NCBI GenBank assembly: GCA_028641055.1
Contig: CM054059.1
Location: forward strand, 106,342,263 to 106,406,262
Direction: 5' to 3'
DNA: 64,000 nt
Source: Alopecurus myosuroides
Taxonomy: Eukaryota; Streptophyta; Magnoliopsida; Poales; Poaceae
In this document: piece by piece, positions 11,442 through 22,000 of the stretch
How the letters are laid out: each line of letters opens with the position of its first letter
How positions within the stretch are numbered: position 1 is the stretch's first letter
Notes under the pieces: model-generated
Database searches by the model: none
What the model saw: only the letters and a program-made list of their open reading frames with translations
Told to the model about the DNA's origin: nothing
Position numbers and translations under genes: made by a program

Positions 11442-12748
11442 GGCGGCGCTAGGAGCGAGAACGGTCGGAACAGGAGATGAAGGTCGGAGCGGGGGTGCGG
11501 CGGCTGGTAGCGGGAGCTGAAATTCCGTCCCACCAATCCTTTCTTCACGATGGAGGGAACCCTCTGGTCGGCGTCGAAACCCCGGGATTCACGGGTTGAA
11601 AGGGGAAATTCTTGGTCGTCCCAAAAAAGTTTTACGGGCCCACGCGGTTTATGGGATTTTTTGATTATTCCCAAATATTTCCCTCGCAGCCTGTATGTGG
11701 CGGTTCTTTTTCAGTTTCGGGCCTTTTATGAGCTCTGCTATAGTTTCTCTTACAATGCCATTTTTGGGGGTCTCGCCAGGTTAACACTATGAATCATGGC
11801 GTTGGGATACACCAGGTCAACGTCCTGGACTTTGTTTTTGAGCTCCTTTGACATACATCGTTTTGCACATGAATCGTGAAATTAAATCGAGATTACATAT
11901 CCAACGTGTTTGAATTCTATGTAATTGGAACCATCATTATAACTAAAAATTCCACTCAGTGGGCATGGTATGTTAAGTTAATTCATGTCCTCAACCCCGT
12001 CGTTATTCTTGTAATCAATTCATCAATCTTATGGGCCAAACATGATTTCTTAGCTTGTAATTTTAAATAGGACTAATGAAATGAGGGCATAAATATCCTT
12101 TCATTTTATTTATGCAAAAAAATAAGGGTGCCAAACGATTTTTCAACGCTGAGGTACCACGCGTTAACATAGCCGATTTCAGCGCGATGGAGGATAGTGT
12201 TAAGCAAGTTAGATTTGGTTACCATCTTGAAAGGATGTCATTTTCGGCCGAACGTTCTTAGAGGGTTTAAATCACACAATTCACTTCCATAGATGGTCGT
12301 TGTATTTGGATGTGGAGGCTTTGTTCGGGCTTGCGGTTGTAGTTTCACGGTGTCGACAGTTTGGCGTTGCTCTAGAGCTAGTAAAGCGATGAACAACAAT
12401 AAGGGCGCCCGCTCTGATCTCCGGTGCTGGTGCTGGTGCTGGTGCTTTGCCAGTACTATCTCATTCTTCCTCAAGGTCGAGGCCAATGTGTTATTTGTTA
12501 GGATCTTAGGAAGCTTCATCACATTGTCCCTAGTGGTTTTGCTCCCGATGGTGGTTAAGGTGGCCGTGGTATCGAGCTTTGCTTCATCTCCGGTGGAGAA
12601 GGATCGATGGGTCTTATTAATTTGTGTTAAGGTATTTTTGTGAAAGTTGAGGACTAGTTCGTAATTATTTTTCCTTTTTAGGTCATCGACGTAAAATGTA
12701 AGCCCACGACTCCTGCAATTCTCTGAACCCTTAATTCGTGCCCTTCCC
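11442..12748. other. Intergenic DNA
   Basis: Upstream of the NAM-type pseudogene there are GC-rich leader-like sequences (to about 11680) and then AT-rich DNA. A GGTGCT microsatellite lies at about 12423-12447. Overlapping open frames at 12238-12750 on both strands look like chance. No supported gene. Confidence 0.35.
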
Positions 12749-13093
12749 ATGTTAATAAAAAAATTGATTGATAGACCAAAACTCCCTCAAAAAAAATCCA
12801 CACTAAAACACCACCGGAAGGTTATTGAAACTCTTAGGTCAGGGTATTTCCCTTCTACAGCGGCGGCTGCATTGTTTGATGGCATATATCTCTTGGCATC
12901 AAGTTTCTCTACTTGTGAGTTTAGTTTCTGTATTAGAGAAGCAAATGGTGTTGAAGATTTATTATCAAGACAGACGGATCTTCTCCCGCGTGTTTGGGTT
13001 GATGATCCGCCAAACCTTATAGTTTTCTTACTGATCGACGACGTATCTATTATTTGATCAATAAAGCTCACTATTTCCAAAAAAAAAAAAAAA
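12749..13093 (+). mobile_element. 3' end of a non-LTR retroelement or retrocopy (RVT_3/RNase H-like tail with poly(A))
   Basis: An open frame (12749-13057) ends in the C-terminal half of the plant RNase H-like RVT_3 domain. Recognisable parts are a segment with STAAAALFDGIYLLASSF, then CIREANGVEDLLSRQ and a WVDDPP motif near the end. The stop is followed by AATAAA (about 13060) and a run of 15 A residues (13079-13093) that is not AT-rich context, as expected at the end of a LINE or retrotransposed transcript. The 5' part, including any reverse transcriptase, is missing. Confidence 0.55.
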
Positions 13094-13173
13094 CATCACG
13101 GGCAATCAGCTCGGCTGGTGGGCGCTTTCTCCAGTTGAAGGCCTTACTACCTGTTAGTAGGACCTTTGAACTA

Positions 13174-13270
13174 GGCCCAGCCCAAGGTAACACGACAACC
13201 CGCTACTACAAGAACCAAAACGAGGCCTCCTTCGCCTCTTCCCTTTTGCTTCGCCAACTCCAAAACCCTA
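13174..13270 (+). promoter_or_regulatory. Upstream motifs of the LLPH-like gene: site II elements and telo-box
   Basis: GGCCCA (13174-13179) and AGCCCA (13179-13184) are overlapping TGGGCY site II motifs on the opposite strand. AAACCCTA (13263-13270) is a telo-box 31 bases before the ATG. This pairing is typical of plant ribosomal-protein and ribosome-biogenesis genes, matching the proposed role of the downstream gene. Confidence 0.55.
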
Positions 13271-13300
13271 GCTCCTCCCCTTCGGCGGCGACTGAGAGAG

Positions 13301-14986
13301 ATGGCGAAGTCTCTGCGCTCGAAGCGGGAGAAGCGGCTGCGCACGCTGAGGCGGGAGATCGCGGAGCCCTTCTACGACAAGAAGGAGGCGGCCAAGCTGG
13401 CCGCGCAGACCGCCGCCCTCGAGGCCCCCAAGCTCCCCGTGCGCGTGCACCCGGCGTACCAGGAGACCCTCGACGCTGCCGCTGCCACCGCCGCTGCGGC
13501 CGCCGCCAGCCGGCCCTCGGCCATGGGTGAGCCCCCTCTTGCCTGGCCGGTTTACCACACACTGTGCTCGGTGTTGTTTCATCGGGGAGGGGGATCATTA
13601 GTCCCTCTTGTGTGCTTGAATCCGCATGCCAGTTGTTTGTTAACAGTACATATTAACTCAATTCGTTTGCTAATTGGTTAACACACGTAGTAAGCCTTCG
13701 CCTGTGAATTAGCAGCGATTAGTAGAAAGGCTTGTTCTGGATGGACAAAATGTATTATTGGTCCGAGCTTAGCTTTGTTTCCTCCGAAGAAGTTCCACCC
13801 TTCCTACTGCGACATGAGCTATATATTTTTTTAGTTCGGAATTACAATTGGAAGAACAATCAGAAAAGCCACGGCTTTGGAAAAGGGTGGAATTTCCTAA
13901 TCCGGTGTCCAAGTTAGTGTACCGAAATCTGACCATGGCTAAACTTTCTAGAGAATGTCAATAAATTACAAAACAAGGTAGAAGCAGCAAACTGCCTTTG
14001 AAGTAGCAAGTAGCAACAGCTCTTGACAAATCTGCCAAAGGCAAGAGTTGATAAATGTTGCATTGGTTCAAAATGATTTAGGATTTAGGCCCCGCTTGGT
14101 TGGTTGTTTTTTTGCCCAATACTGGTGTAACTTAAAGGATCGGGAAAATAAAATTTTCGAAGTAGGCCAGTAAATGTACTTGGTTCAGTGTTTTAGAATA
14201 CTGACCCACTCGTTTCCTGGCCCATTCGGCTGGAAATTTTAACGCACTTGTCGTAGGTCTGGGTTTAAATAACCCCCTTCCTCTGTACACGCCCAAACCC
14301 GAGGGAAATTACAACGTGTGGAGAAAAATGTAAAACTTATAGGCGGGGTTAGTGATTCGTGAACAGAATATATATTAAGTACACACACTATCTGATGTCA
14401 CAATAGCCTATAGTTATTAAATATGGTGTGTTTTTTTCGCCTTTCAACCGGCTGAGCCGGTAGTCCGACTGGTGAATCTATGAACCAATAACTCTGCCGA
14501 TTCACTCGCTGGTATGGTTTTTTTACGCTATGCTTGAGCCGTTTTTTATGATTAAGTTTGGGTTAGGACTGTCCTGTTTGTGTCACATAGGAACCGTAGC
14601 TTTGAGTTTGATTCTTCCATGTGTGTAATTTTTGGAGTAGCATGCCAATATTTGTGGTGATTTTTTGGGTACGAATTATTGACTTCTGGATTGAATGTTT
14701 TAGAGCTAGGGAATAACATCATTGTTGTCGACCACAAGAAAAGTGTCAACCTTGTTTGTTCTGCAATTCCAGTTCCTGATCATACTTCTGCGTTTTTCTT
14801 GACCGACATGCTCACACCACGATCAATGCAGAGGTGGAGACCTCCGAAGGAGGAAACAAGAAGCGCTCATCCTTTCTGAAACCGATGGGCAGCATCAGCA
14901 AGAAGAAGGTACAACTCCAGCTTAAGATCAAGAAGGACAAGAGGAAAGCCAGGAAGAAGGGAGGGTTTGGGAAAAAGAAGTTCTAG
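13301..14986 (+). CDS. LLPH-like (learning-associated protein family) nucleolar protein, two exons
   Basis: Exon 1 is 13301-13526 and exon 2 is 14832-14986, with a GT-AG intron of 1305 bp. The splice falls after the first base of a Glu codon and the joined frame gives 126 residues. The N-terminus MAKSLRSKREKRLRTLRR matches the hallmark start of the eukaryotic LLPH family (MAKSLRSKWKRKMR in animals). The C-terminus is strongly basic (KKKVQLQLKIKKDKRKARKK, then GFGKKKF), as in nucleolar and nuclear proteins; the middle has an Ala run. The animal protein is nucleolar and linked to ribosome synthesis; the same role here is inference. The ATG follows a telo-box and no earlier in-frame ATG fits. 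The intron contains no gene; a segment starting near 14091 (GGCCCCGCTTGGTTGG) resembles a MITE start. Confidence 0.9.
13527..14831 (+). other. Intron of the LLPH-like gene
   Basis: Donor G|GTGAGC and acceptor GCAG. There is no supported nested gene. A possible MITE-like insertion begins at about 14091, but I could not define a matching right end. Confidence 0.7.
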
Positions 14987-16205
14987 CTGTCTTGTGTGGT
15001 GCTCTGTTATGGATCATGCAATTTTGTTCCGTTAGTTTCGACAATGCATGTAATGTTAATTCTACCTGTGCACCTAAGTGTTAGCCACCCATTTTTTGGG
15101 TGGCAAACAATGTACTGAAATATATCAATGAGCACCCAACGCCTTGTTCATCTGTTTGTACTGTACCCAAGACACTTCAAACTTGCTCTCTCAAAATTAT
15201 CGATGCAACACTGTCATGCGACATACTCATTTCCTGGGAGGTTTCTTACCGCTTGTCTCATGATGCATAACTTATTTCAACCTTGGGCCACTGCTTTGGT
15301 TCCAGCCTTGACACATGGCTCAGATTGTAAAGAATGCCACCTCTCATGAGCCCATGTTCAGTTAGGTGACATATAGAAACTGTCTGATGCAGATCCTATG
15401 GAGGTTGCCAAATTATAAAATCCAGTCACTGTAATTTGCACATCAGATTGTGCTTGATGCAAAAAAGAACTGTAGTTGACTTGATGTATTCTGTAACAAC
15501 ATGAACGTTTCCAGACTGGGAGGAATATTAACCAAGCGGCCGAGCTACAGATGCTGAATTTTGTTGAGTAATAAGCATCTGATATTCTGATCTGATGTAT
15601 AGTGGTACATGCCTGAGTTGCTCTTGGCACGTCTGATCTAAACCTGCACTACACGCCCAGTTGCGATCATTGTCCTCGGCACCCGCTGACTGACCCCCAA
15701 CCGATGGTTGGTGGATGATGGATTACACATTTCTCGCATAGATCACAAAAGAAAATTCAGAAAATGGAATCACTAGCACGTTACGTTGTGTCGCTGTGCA
15801 AAGCAAGCAAGCGATGTCACGCTTCTCGTATGGTTGGTCTATCTCAATGGAAATACTTTTGAGCAGACCCGCAGCCGGTCAATGCAAAATTACAAAGCGA
15901 ACACGTCATCCTCTTGTACTGCCGTACAGCGACGTGGGGTGGAAAGTTTCAGCCTTTGAACTCTTTTAGAACTGCAATTTGCAATGTGGCCCCGAAGATT
16001 CTTTTATTCTCGTCACAGAAAATGACGCGTCGAGTAAATAAACCATTAAAAACTGGTCATTTCGCCAAGTCTCCTCCGGCCGTGTCCAACTTCCACGTCG
16101 TCTCCACTACGTTTTAACCAACCTTGATAGTGTAGGAAAATTTCCAAGATCAACGCAACGCGCAGCAAGGGAGGGACAGAGCTAGCTAGAGAGGGCGTGC
16201 CGGGG
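14987..16205. other. Intergenic DNA between the LLPH-like gene and the sorting receptor
   Basis: It contains the 3' untranslated region of the LLPH-like gene and the promoter and 5' leader of the receptor gene. No additional coding exon, MITE or RNA gene is convincing. Confidence 0.4.
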
Positions 16206-18382
16206 ATGGGAATGGCGATGCGGGGAGACGGAAGGAGGCTCGCCGCCGCGCTGTGTCTCGTGGTTGCCGCGGCGACGGCGAGCGTGGCGTCGGCCCGGTT
16301 CGTGGTGGAGAAGAACAGCATCAAGGTGATGTCGCCGCACTCCCTGAGAGGCCACCACGAGGCGGCGATCGCCAACTACGGCGTCCCGGACTACGGCGGC
16401 ACGCTGACGGGCGTGGTGCTGTACCCGTCCGACGCGACGCTGTCCAACGGGTGCAAGCCGTTCGGGTCGACGGCGTTCAAGTCGCGGTCGGGCCGGCCCG
16501 TGGTGCTCCTGGTGGACCGCGGCGGCTGCTACTTCGCGCTCAAGACGTGGAACGCGCAGCAGGCGGGCGCGGCGGCGGTGCTGGTGGCGGACAGCGTGGA
16601 GGAGCCGCTGCTGACGATGGACACGCCCGAGGAGGAGTCCCCCGACATGGCCTTCCTGGCCAACATCACCGCGCCCTCCGCGCTCGTCTCCAAGGCCTTC
16701 GGCGACGCCCTCCGCGCCGCCGCCTCAAAGTCGTCGAGCGACGGCGACGAGGAGGTGGTGGTGCGCCTGGACTGGCGCGAGTCAATGCCGCACCCGGACG
16801 CGCGCGTGGAGTACGAGTTCTGGACCAACAGCAACGACGAGTGCGGGCCGCGGTGCGACGAGCAGGCGGCGTTCGTGGCCGCGTTCCGCGGCCACGCGCA
16901 GCTGCTGGAGAAGGCCGGCGACGCGCTGTTCACGCCGCACTACATCACCTGGTTCTGCCCGGCGCAGTACCAGGGCACGCGGCAGTGCGCGTCGCAGTGC
17001 ATCAACAAGGGCCGGTACTGCGCGCCGGACCCGGAGGGGGACCTGGGCGTCGGGTACGAGGGGAAAGACGTGGTGTACGAGAACCTCCGGCAGCTGTGCG
17101 TGCACCGCGTGGGCAACGCCCTGAACTCGTCGTGGGTGTGGTGGGACTTCGTGACCGACTACCGCGTGCGGTGCTCGATGCGGGAGAAGAAGTACTCCCG
17201 GGCGTGCGCCGAGGAGGTGGCGGCGTCGCTGGGCCTGCCGGCGGAGATGATGGCGGAGTGCATGGGCGACCCCGAGGCCGACGTGGAGAACGAGGTGCTG
17301 AGGACGGAGCAGATCGTGCAGGTCGGGCAGGGGAACCGCGGCGACGTGACCATCCTGCCCACGCTCGTGATCAACAACGTGCAGTATCGCGGTAAGAGAC
17401 ACGATCGAGCTTCCATTTCTCTCGAAATTTCTCATCGCGATACATTTTCTCTGAAACAAAATCGGGTTCTTTGTTGGCAGGGAAACTGGAGAGCAGCGCT
17501 GTTCTGAAGGCGATCTGCGCCGGTTACAAGGAGACCACGGAGCCCCGTGTGTGCATGACACAAGGTACGAGTCGATCAATCCGATTGCTTCAGTTCTTCA
17601 GTGCTAATCCGCGATCACAAAAATTCAAAAATCCTGACGATCACAAAATTCAGATATGGAGACCGACGAGTGCCTGAAGAACAACGGCGGCTGCTGGCGG
17701 GACGACAAGACCAACGTTACGGCCTGCAGGGACACGTACAGGGGGCGGGTGTGCGAGTGCCCCGTGGTGGAGGGCGTCCAGTACGAGGGGGACGGGTACA
17801 AGGAGTGCAAGGCCGTCGGGCCCGGGCGGTGCGCCGTGAACAACGGCGGGTGCTGGAAGGAGTCCAAACACGGCAGGACCTTCTCCGCCTGCGCGGGCTC
17901 CGACTCGCTCAGCGGCTGCGCCTGCCCGCCGGGCTTCAGGGGCGACGGCCTCACCTGCGAGGACGTGGACGAGTGCAGCGAGAAGCTGGCCTGCTCATGC
18001 CCGCACTGCTCCTGCAAGAACACCTGGGGCGGGCCACCACTGCAGGTGCAGGGGCGACGACCTCATCTACATCAGGGACCAGGACACCTGCGTAGCCAAG
18101 AACGCGTCGGCGGTCGGGTGGACGGTGGCGGCGCTGGTGCTCGCGTGCCTCGTCGGCGCCGGAGCCGCCGGGTTCGCCTTCTACAAGTACAGGCTCAGGG
18201 TAAGAACCATCCATCAGACAGCCTCAGACTAGCAGCTACTGAACCTTGCTTGACTGTCTGTGTGATCGATGTTGCAGCGGTACATGGACTCGGAGGTCGC
18301 GGCGATCATGTCGCAGTACATGCCTCTCGAAAGCCACAGCAGCGAGAACCGACCACTCAGGGAGGAGGCCGTCCAAGCGTAG
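16206..18382 (+). CDS. Vacuolar sorting receptor (BP-80/VSR family), frameshifted before the membrane anchor
   Basis: VSRs are type I membrane receptors that carry soluble cargo from Golgi to prevacuolar compartment. Exons are 16206-17391, 17481-17564, 17654-18199 and 18278-18382, all GT-AG. Visible parts in order: signal peptide (residues 1-30), protease-associated domain (about 60-170), Cys-rich central region with [13 protein letters not shown], two EGF-like repeats (NNGGCW twice, then DVDEC), a membrane segment encoded at about 18115-18190, and a cytosolic tail with YMPL sorting signal. Likely glycosylation sites are NIT, NSS and NVT. The ATG at 16206 precedes the signal peptide; an upstream GTG is not a plausible start. 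Exon 3 has one base too many near 18034-18041 (546 bases where 545 keep the frame), so as written the protein loses its anchor and tail. This is either a real mutation or a sequence error. The full-frame length would be about 639 residues, normal for the family. Confidence 0.93.
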
Positions 18383-19088
18383 CTAGAGCCAGCAGGTAAT
18401 GGCACCTTAATCAGTTCTAAATTTTGACATGATAATCGATCTCTCCAGCTTGTGATTTAGGGGTGCTGGGTATTCTTCTTACTATCTGCTTTACTTAATT
18501 TAATCATCAGCAACTTGTTGCTCTTCATACTTGCAGGCAGATCGCGCCAGCTCTAAGGCTTTCCACCAACAGTGAAATACATGACAGATTAGCTTTACCT
18601 AACAGGCAGGGACCTCTTGCATTTTCTGCTTGGTACATTTGTAGAGAATGGTGGTGTCAGATATAGATTTTGGTACGACGCACGGAGCACAGATGGGATG
18701 ATAGCGCATAGCAGTGACGAGTATGTGTCCATCGCTGTATAAAATTTGAGAGAAGGGTATACACTGCATACTTGACAAGAAATCAGGAATAGCAAATATA
18801 GTTCCCTGGTATTTCTGATTGTGTGGCAACAATGTGCCATGATCCGAACCATTTTCGCTTGTTTTAAATGGGATCTGGAACGCACTGTAATTCAGTTTTC
18901 TACACGCAAGTTGCTGCATTTTCTCTTCTTTGGCACTTCCAACAAAAGCAAAAAAAGCTTGGACAACCACCAAAACACAAGGTAAAAAAGAAAAGAAGGC
19001 GGCTTTGCTTTTGCCTTGAGCGAGTGATGCTATCATACAGCACAGGTCAAAATTTGCTGCTTCAGAGTGTTAGCTCCAACCAATATTA
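18383..19088. other. Convergent 3' intergenic region (receptor and MRD1)
   Basis: The receptor gene ends at 18382 (+) and the MRD1 gene ends at 19089 (-), so their 3' untranslated regions must share these roughly 700 bases. No coding sequence is convincing here. Confidence 0.5.
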
Positions 19089-22000
19089 TTACTCTACTAT
19101 CCTTGAAAACTTGACAGAGCCTTCGTCCATAAGACTAGCTTGTTTCCTCTTCTTGGACATCCTCTCGAAGCCGCTCTGTTCATCCACAAACTGAGCGGCG
19201 GTCCTTGCCCGCAGTTCTTCAAGGGTCTCTCCCTCTTTCGCTCGCTCAATCACCTTCAAGCGAGTGCAACAAAGTCAAAATAATGTGCAGTTGCTTCGTG
19301 CAGTATACGATTTTTATCTTCAAGGAGACAGGTTTCATACCAGATGTCGGCCGTAGAGATGAGTGCTTGCGAGGGCTTGCATGGCGTTCTGGGCCTCTTG
19401 CTTTGTGACGAATTCAACAAAAGCAAAACCTCTGTGACTACCAAACTTAACAGGCAGCCTCAGGCTTTTCAGCTGAAATTGTTTTCATCAGTGTATCTAG
19501 TTAGATTTCAGGAACAATATAAGCATTCAGCAATCTGAAAGCAACAGGCTCTTTCTTGGGTCGATAAAAGACAAACTAAAAGGAGAATCTACTTACGTTA
19601 AAATACTTCCTTTTTGTGAGGAATCGAAATATTCTTGATGATGGTTTATATTATAATTTCTATAAGACTGAATCCCATACCAGGAGACTCTTACTGGTCT
19701 CATCTGGGTTTCCCAGTAAATTTGGAAAAAAAAACAAAAGGAGGACACTCACCTGGCCAAATGGACTAAATAACTGCCTCAAGTCCTTTTCAGTCGCTTC
19801 AAATGCTACATTTCGCACAAGCAACTTGGTTGAACTCTTATCCTTTTCACTTTTCTTCGCAGTCTGACCATCCTTTCTCCCATGGCACAGTTGCAAGATA
19901 AGAGCATGCCCATCCAAAACTGTCCCCTATTAACACTCAAATCATTTAGTATGCTGAATATATTTATGGGCACATTAGGAAAAAAGATGTGGAAGGGAAG
20001 GGGCGACCCTGACAGACAGGTTCAAGGGGGATACCTGTAGATCCTTGCACACACTGGTTGCAGTTTCAACCGAATCAAACTCCACGAAGCCAAATCCCAT
20101 TGAAACATTCTTGCCTTTCTTAATATGTTTTTTCACCTAAGCAGTGACACAGAAAAGGGATGGGTAAGACCTAAGGGAGTGGGACATGCAAGAATGCATT
20201 CGATATTCACAAGCATATCCATACCGTTGCACTTTTAAGACTCCCGGTCTTCAATTTTGTACTGAAATGCTGCTTTAAGGATTCATCTGTTGTCTTGAAA
20301 TTCAAATTCTTGACAAATAAAGATCGGGACTGCAAGGAATAATGGTTATTACTAAGATTTGTAACAGTCCAAGTATAAGCCATGTAGCCACAAGAAAACA
20401 CAAAACTGTTCTATCATGAACTGTATAATTCTCGAAAGGCCAAGATAGAGAATGCTGCACCCACCTCCACCCTATCAGGATCAATCTCCTCAGCACTCAC
20501 TCCTTCCACAGTTTGATCGACTATAGCTTTTGTAATAATCCTCTCACCAATGATATTTGTTTCCTCCTCTTCCACATGTGTAGAGGTAGGGGATAAAATG
20601 TTGTCAGGTGCCCATTCCAAATACAGTGGAGTATCCCTGTAGTACAAAAGCAAAGATTATTACGAGATATACAGCATTGTAGATTTATGTAACCAAGATA
20701 AGGGCTATTATTATATTTTTTTGACAGAAACGCCAGAAGACATCACATGCAAATTAAAACTAAAAAACAGTATAATGAAAAGAGGAAGAAACTATAAGTC
20801 AGCAGGAAGTTTATAATCAGCAAAGAGTAGATCTCCATCCCAACACCCTATATACAAGTATCAGGTACGAGTCCAATAACAGAAAATGCAGCATTTATTG
20901 CGTCACTGCTCATATATCTACTGTATCTAAATAGGAGCCCCCCACTACCAGATTTTCCTGCATTCTCATGCCTCCACGTCACCATAAAACTTTCAGCCGT
21001 TTGATTGACCGCAGATGGCTCAGATCAGCAGCCAACAGTTGATCCCCGGTGTAAGTTAAAAAAAAACTGAACCCGTTCTCCACGCCCCTCCCGTTGACGA
21101 CTCCTTCGGCCCACCAAGGCGGAAGAGGAAGCGAATGCGTTGGAATCCCTCCTCATAAGCTGGCTGTCCCGTCTCCCATTCCCCATCTCTCTCTCCTCCG
21201 ACAATACAAACCCCACTGCGGCAGCGAGCGCAGCAGAGGTGCAGAAGCCTACCTCCTCAACAGTTTGCGGTCGGCGTCATAGAACTGACGTCTACAGCAG
21301 AAAAAGGGCAGGAAATGATCGACCTGGAGGATGGGTATCCACTGGTCAGCTCAAAGGACTCTACATGTAACAAGTCGCCTCTGTCCCCGTCTCCCTCCGT
21401 CCATGCCTAGGCTAGGCCCAATTTCGATCTGATTTGGTGATGTTGTGTTGATCAACGGTTTCCCCTATCGCGCTGAAGCCCCCGCACAACTACTCGCAGC
21501 AGCTCTACTTCAAAAGGGAGTTACGTAGGATTTTTTTTATAATGAGGCTTGCAACATACTAAATTTCAGTTCCGACACTTGGCCAATTCACAAGTAGACA
21601 TGTCTTTTGATGATGAGGCTTTCAAGTTAGTATTAATCTTCAGATTAGACGGTAGGATTCACAAGTACATGTCATTTGATAATGAGGTATTCAATTTAGT
21701 AGATATCTTCAGTTTAGACAGTAGGATTCACAAATAGATATCACTGAGCTAATAAAAAGATATAGCTTTTGGCCTTTTGCCATGATGGTCTCTCAGTCAC
21801 TACATGCTAATATATGTTGGTTGTTGTGTGGTGACTTCTGCATTCTTTTACTGATTGTAACCTGAAGGTGCACATAACTTATCACTTCATTTTGTAATTT
21901 TTGTTTGCTCATTATATATTCCTTCTCAAGTCATTTTTCGCTGCTAATTCCACTTAAATCTCTGTATGTTTCTTCCTCTATTCATGTTATCCATCGGCAT

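Noticed and set aside
12238..12750. 170-codon minus-strand ORF with His-Gln repeats
   Set aside because: The repeat part comes from a GGTGCT microsatellite and no conserved domain is visible.
13206..13598. Minus-strand ORFs over exon 1 of the LLPH-like gene
   Set aside because: GC-rich shadows; the plus strand has the family's conserved N-terminus and a matching second exon.
16253..17395. 380-codon open frame (+) rich in Arg/Gly/Ala inside the sorting receptor
   Set aside because: Shadow of the GC-rich receptor exon in another frame; low-complexity product and no family motif.
16529..17579. Long minus-strand frames opposite the receptor
   Set aside because: High GC removes stops on the opposite strand; the plus-strand frame has a signal peptide, conserved Cys pattern and splice sites.
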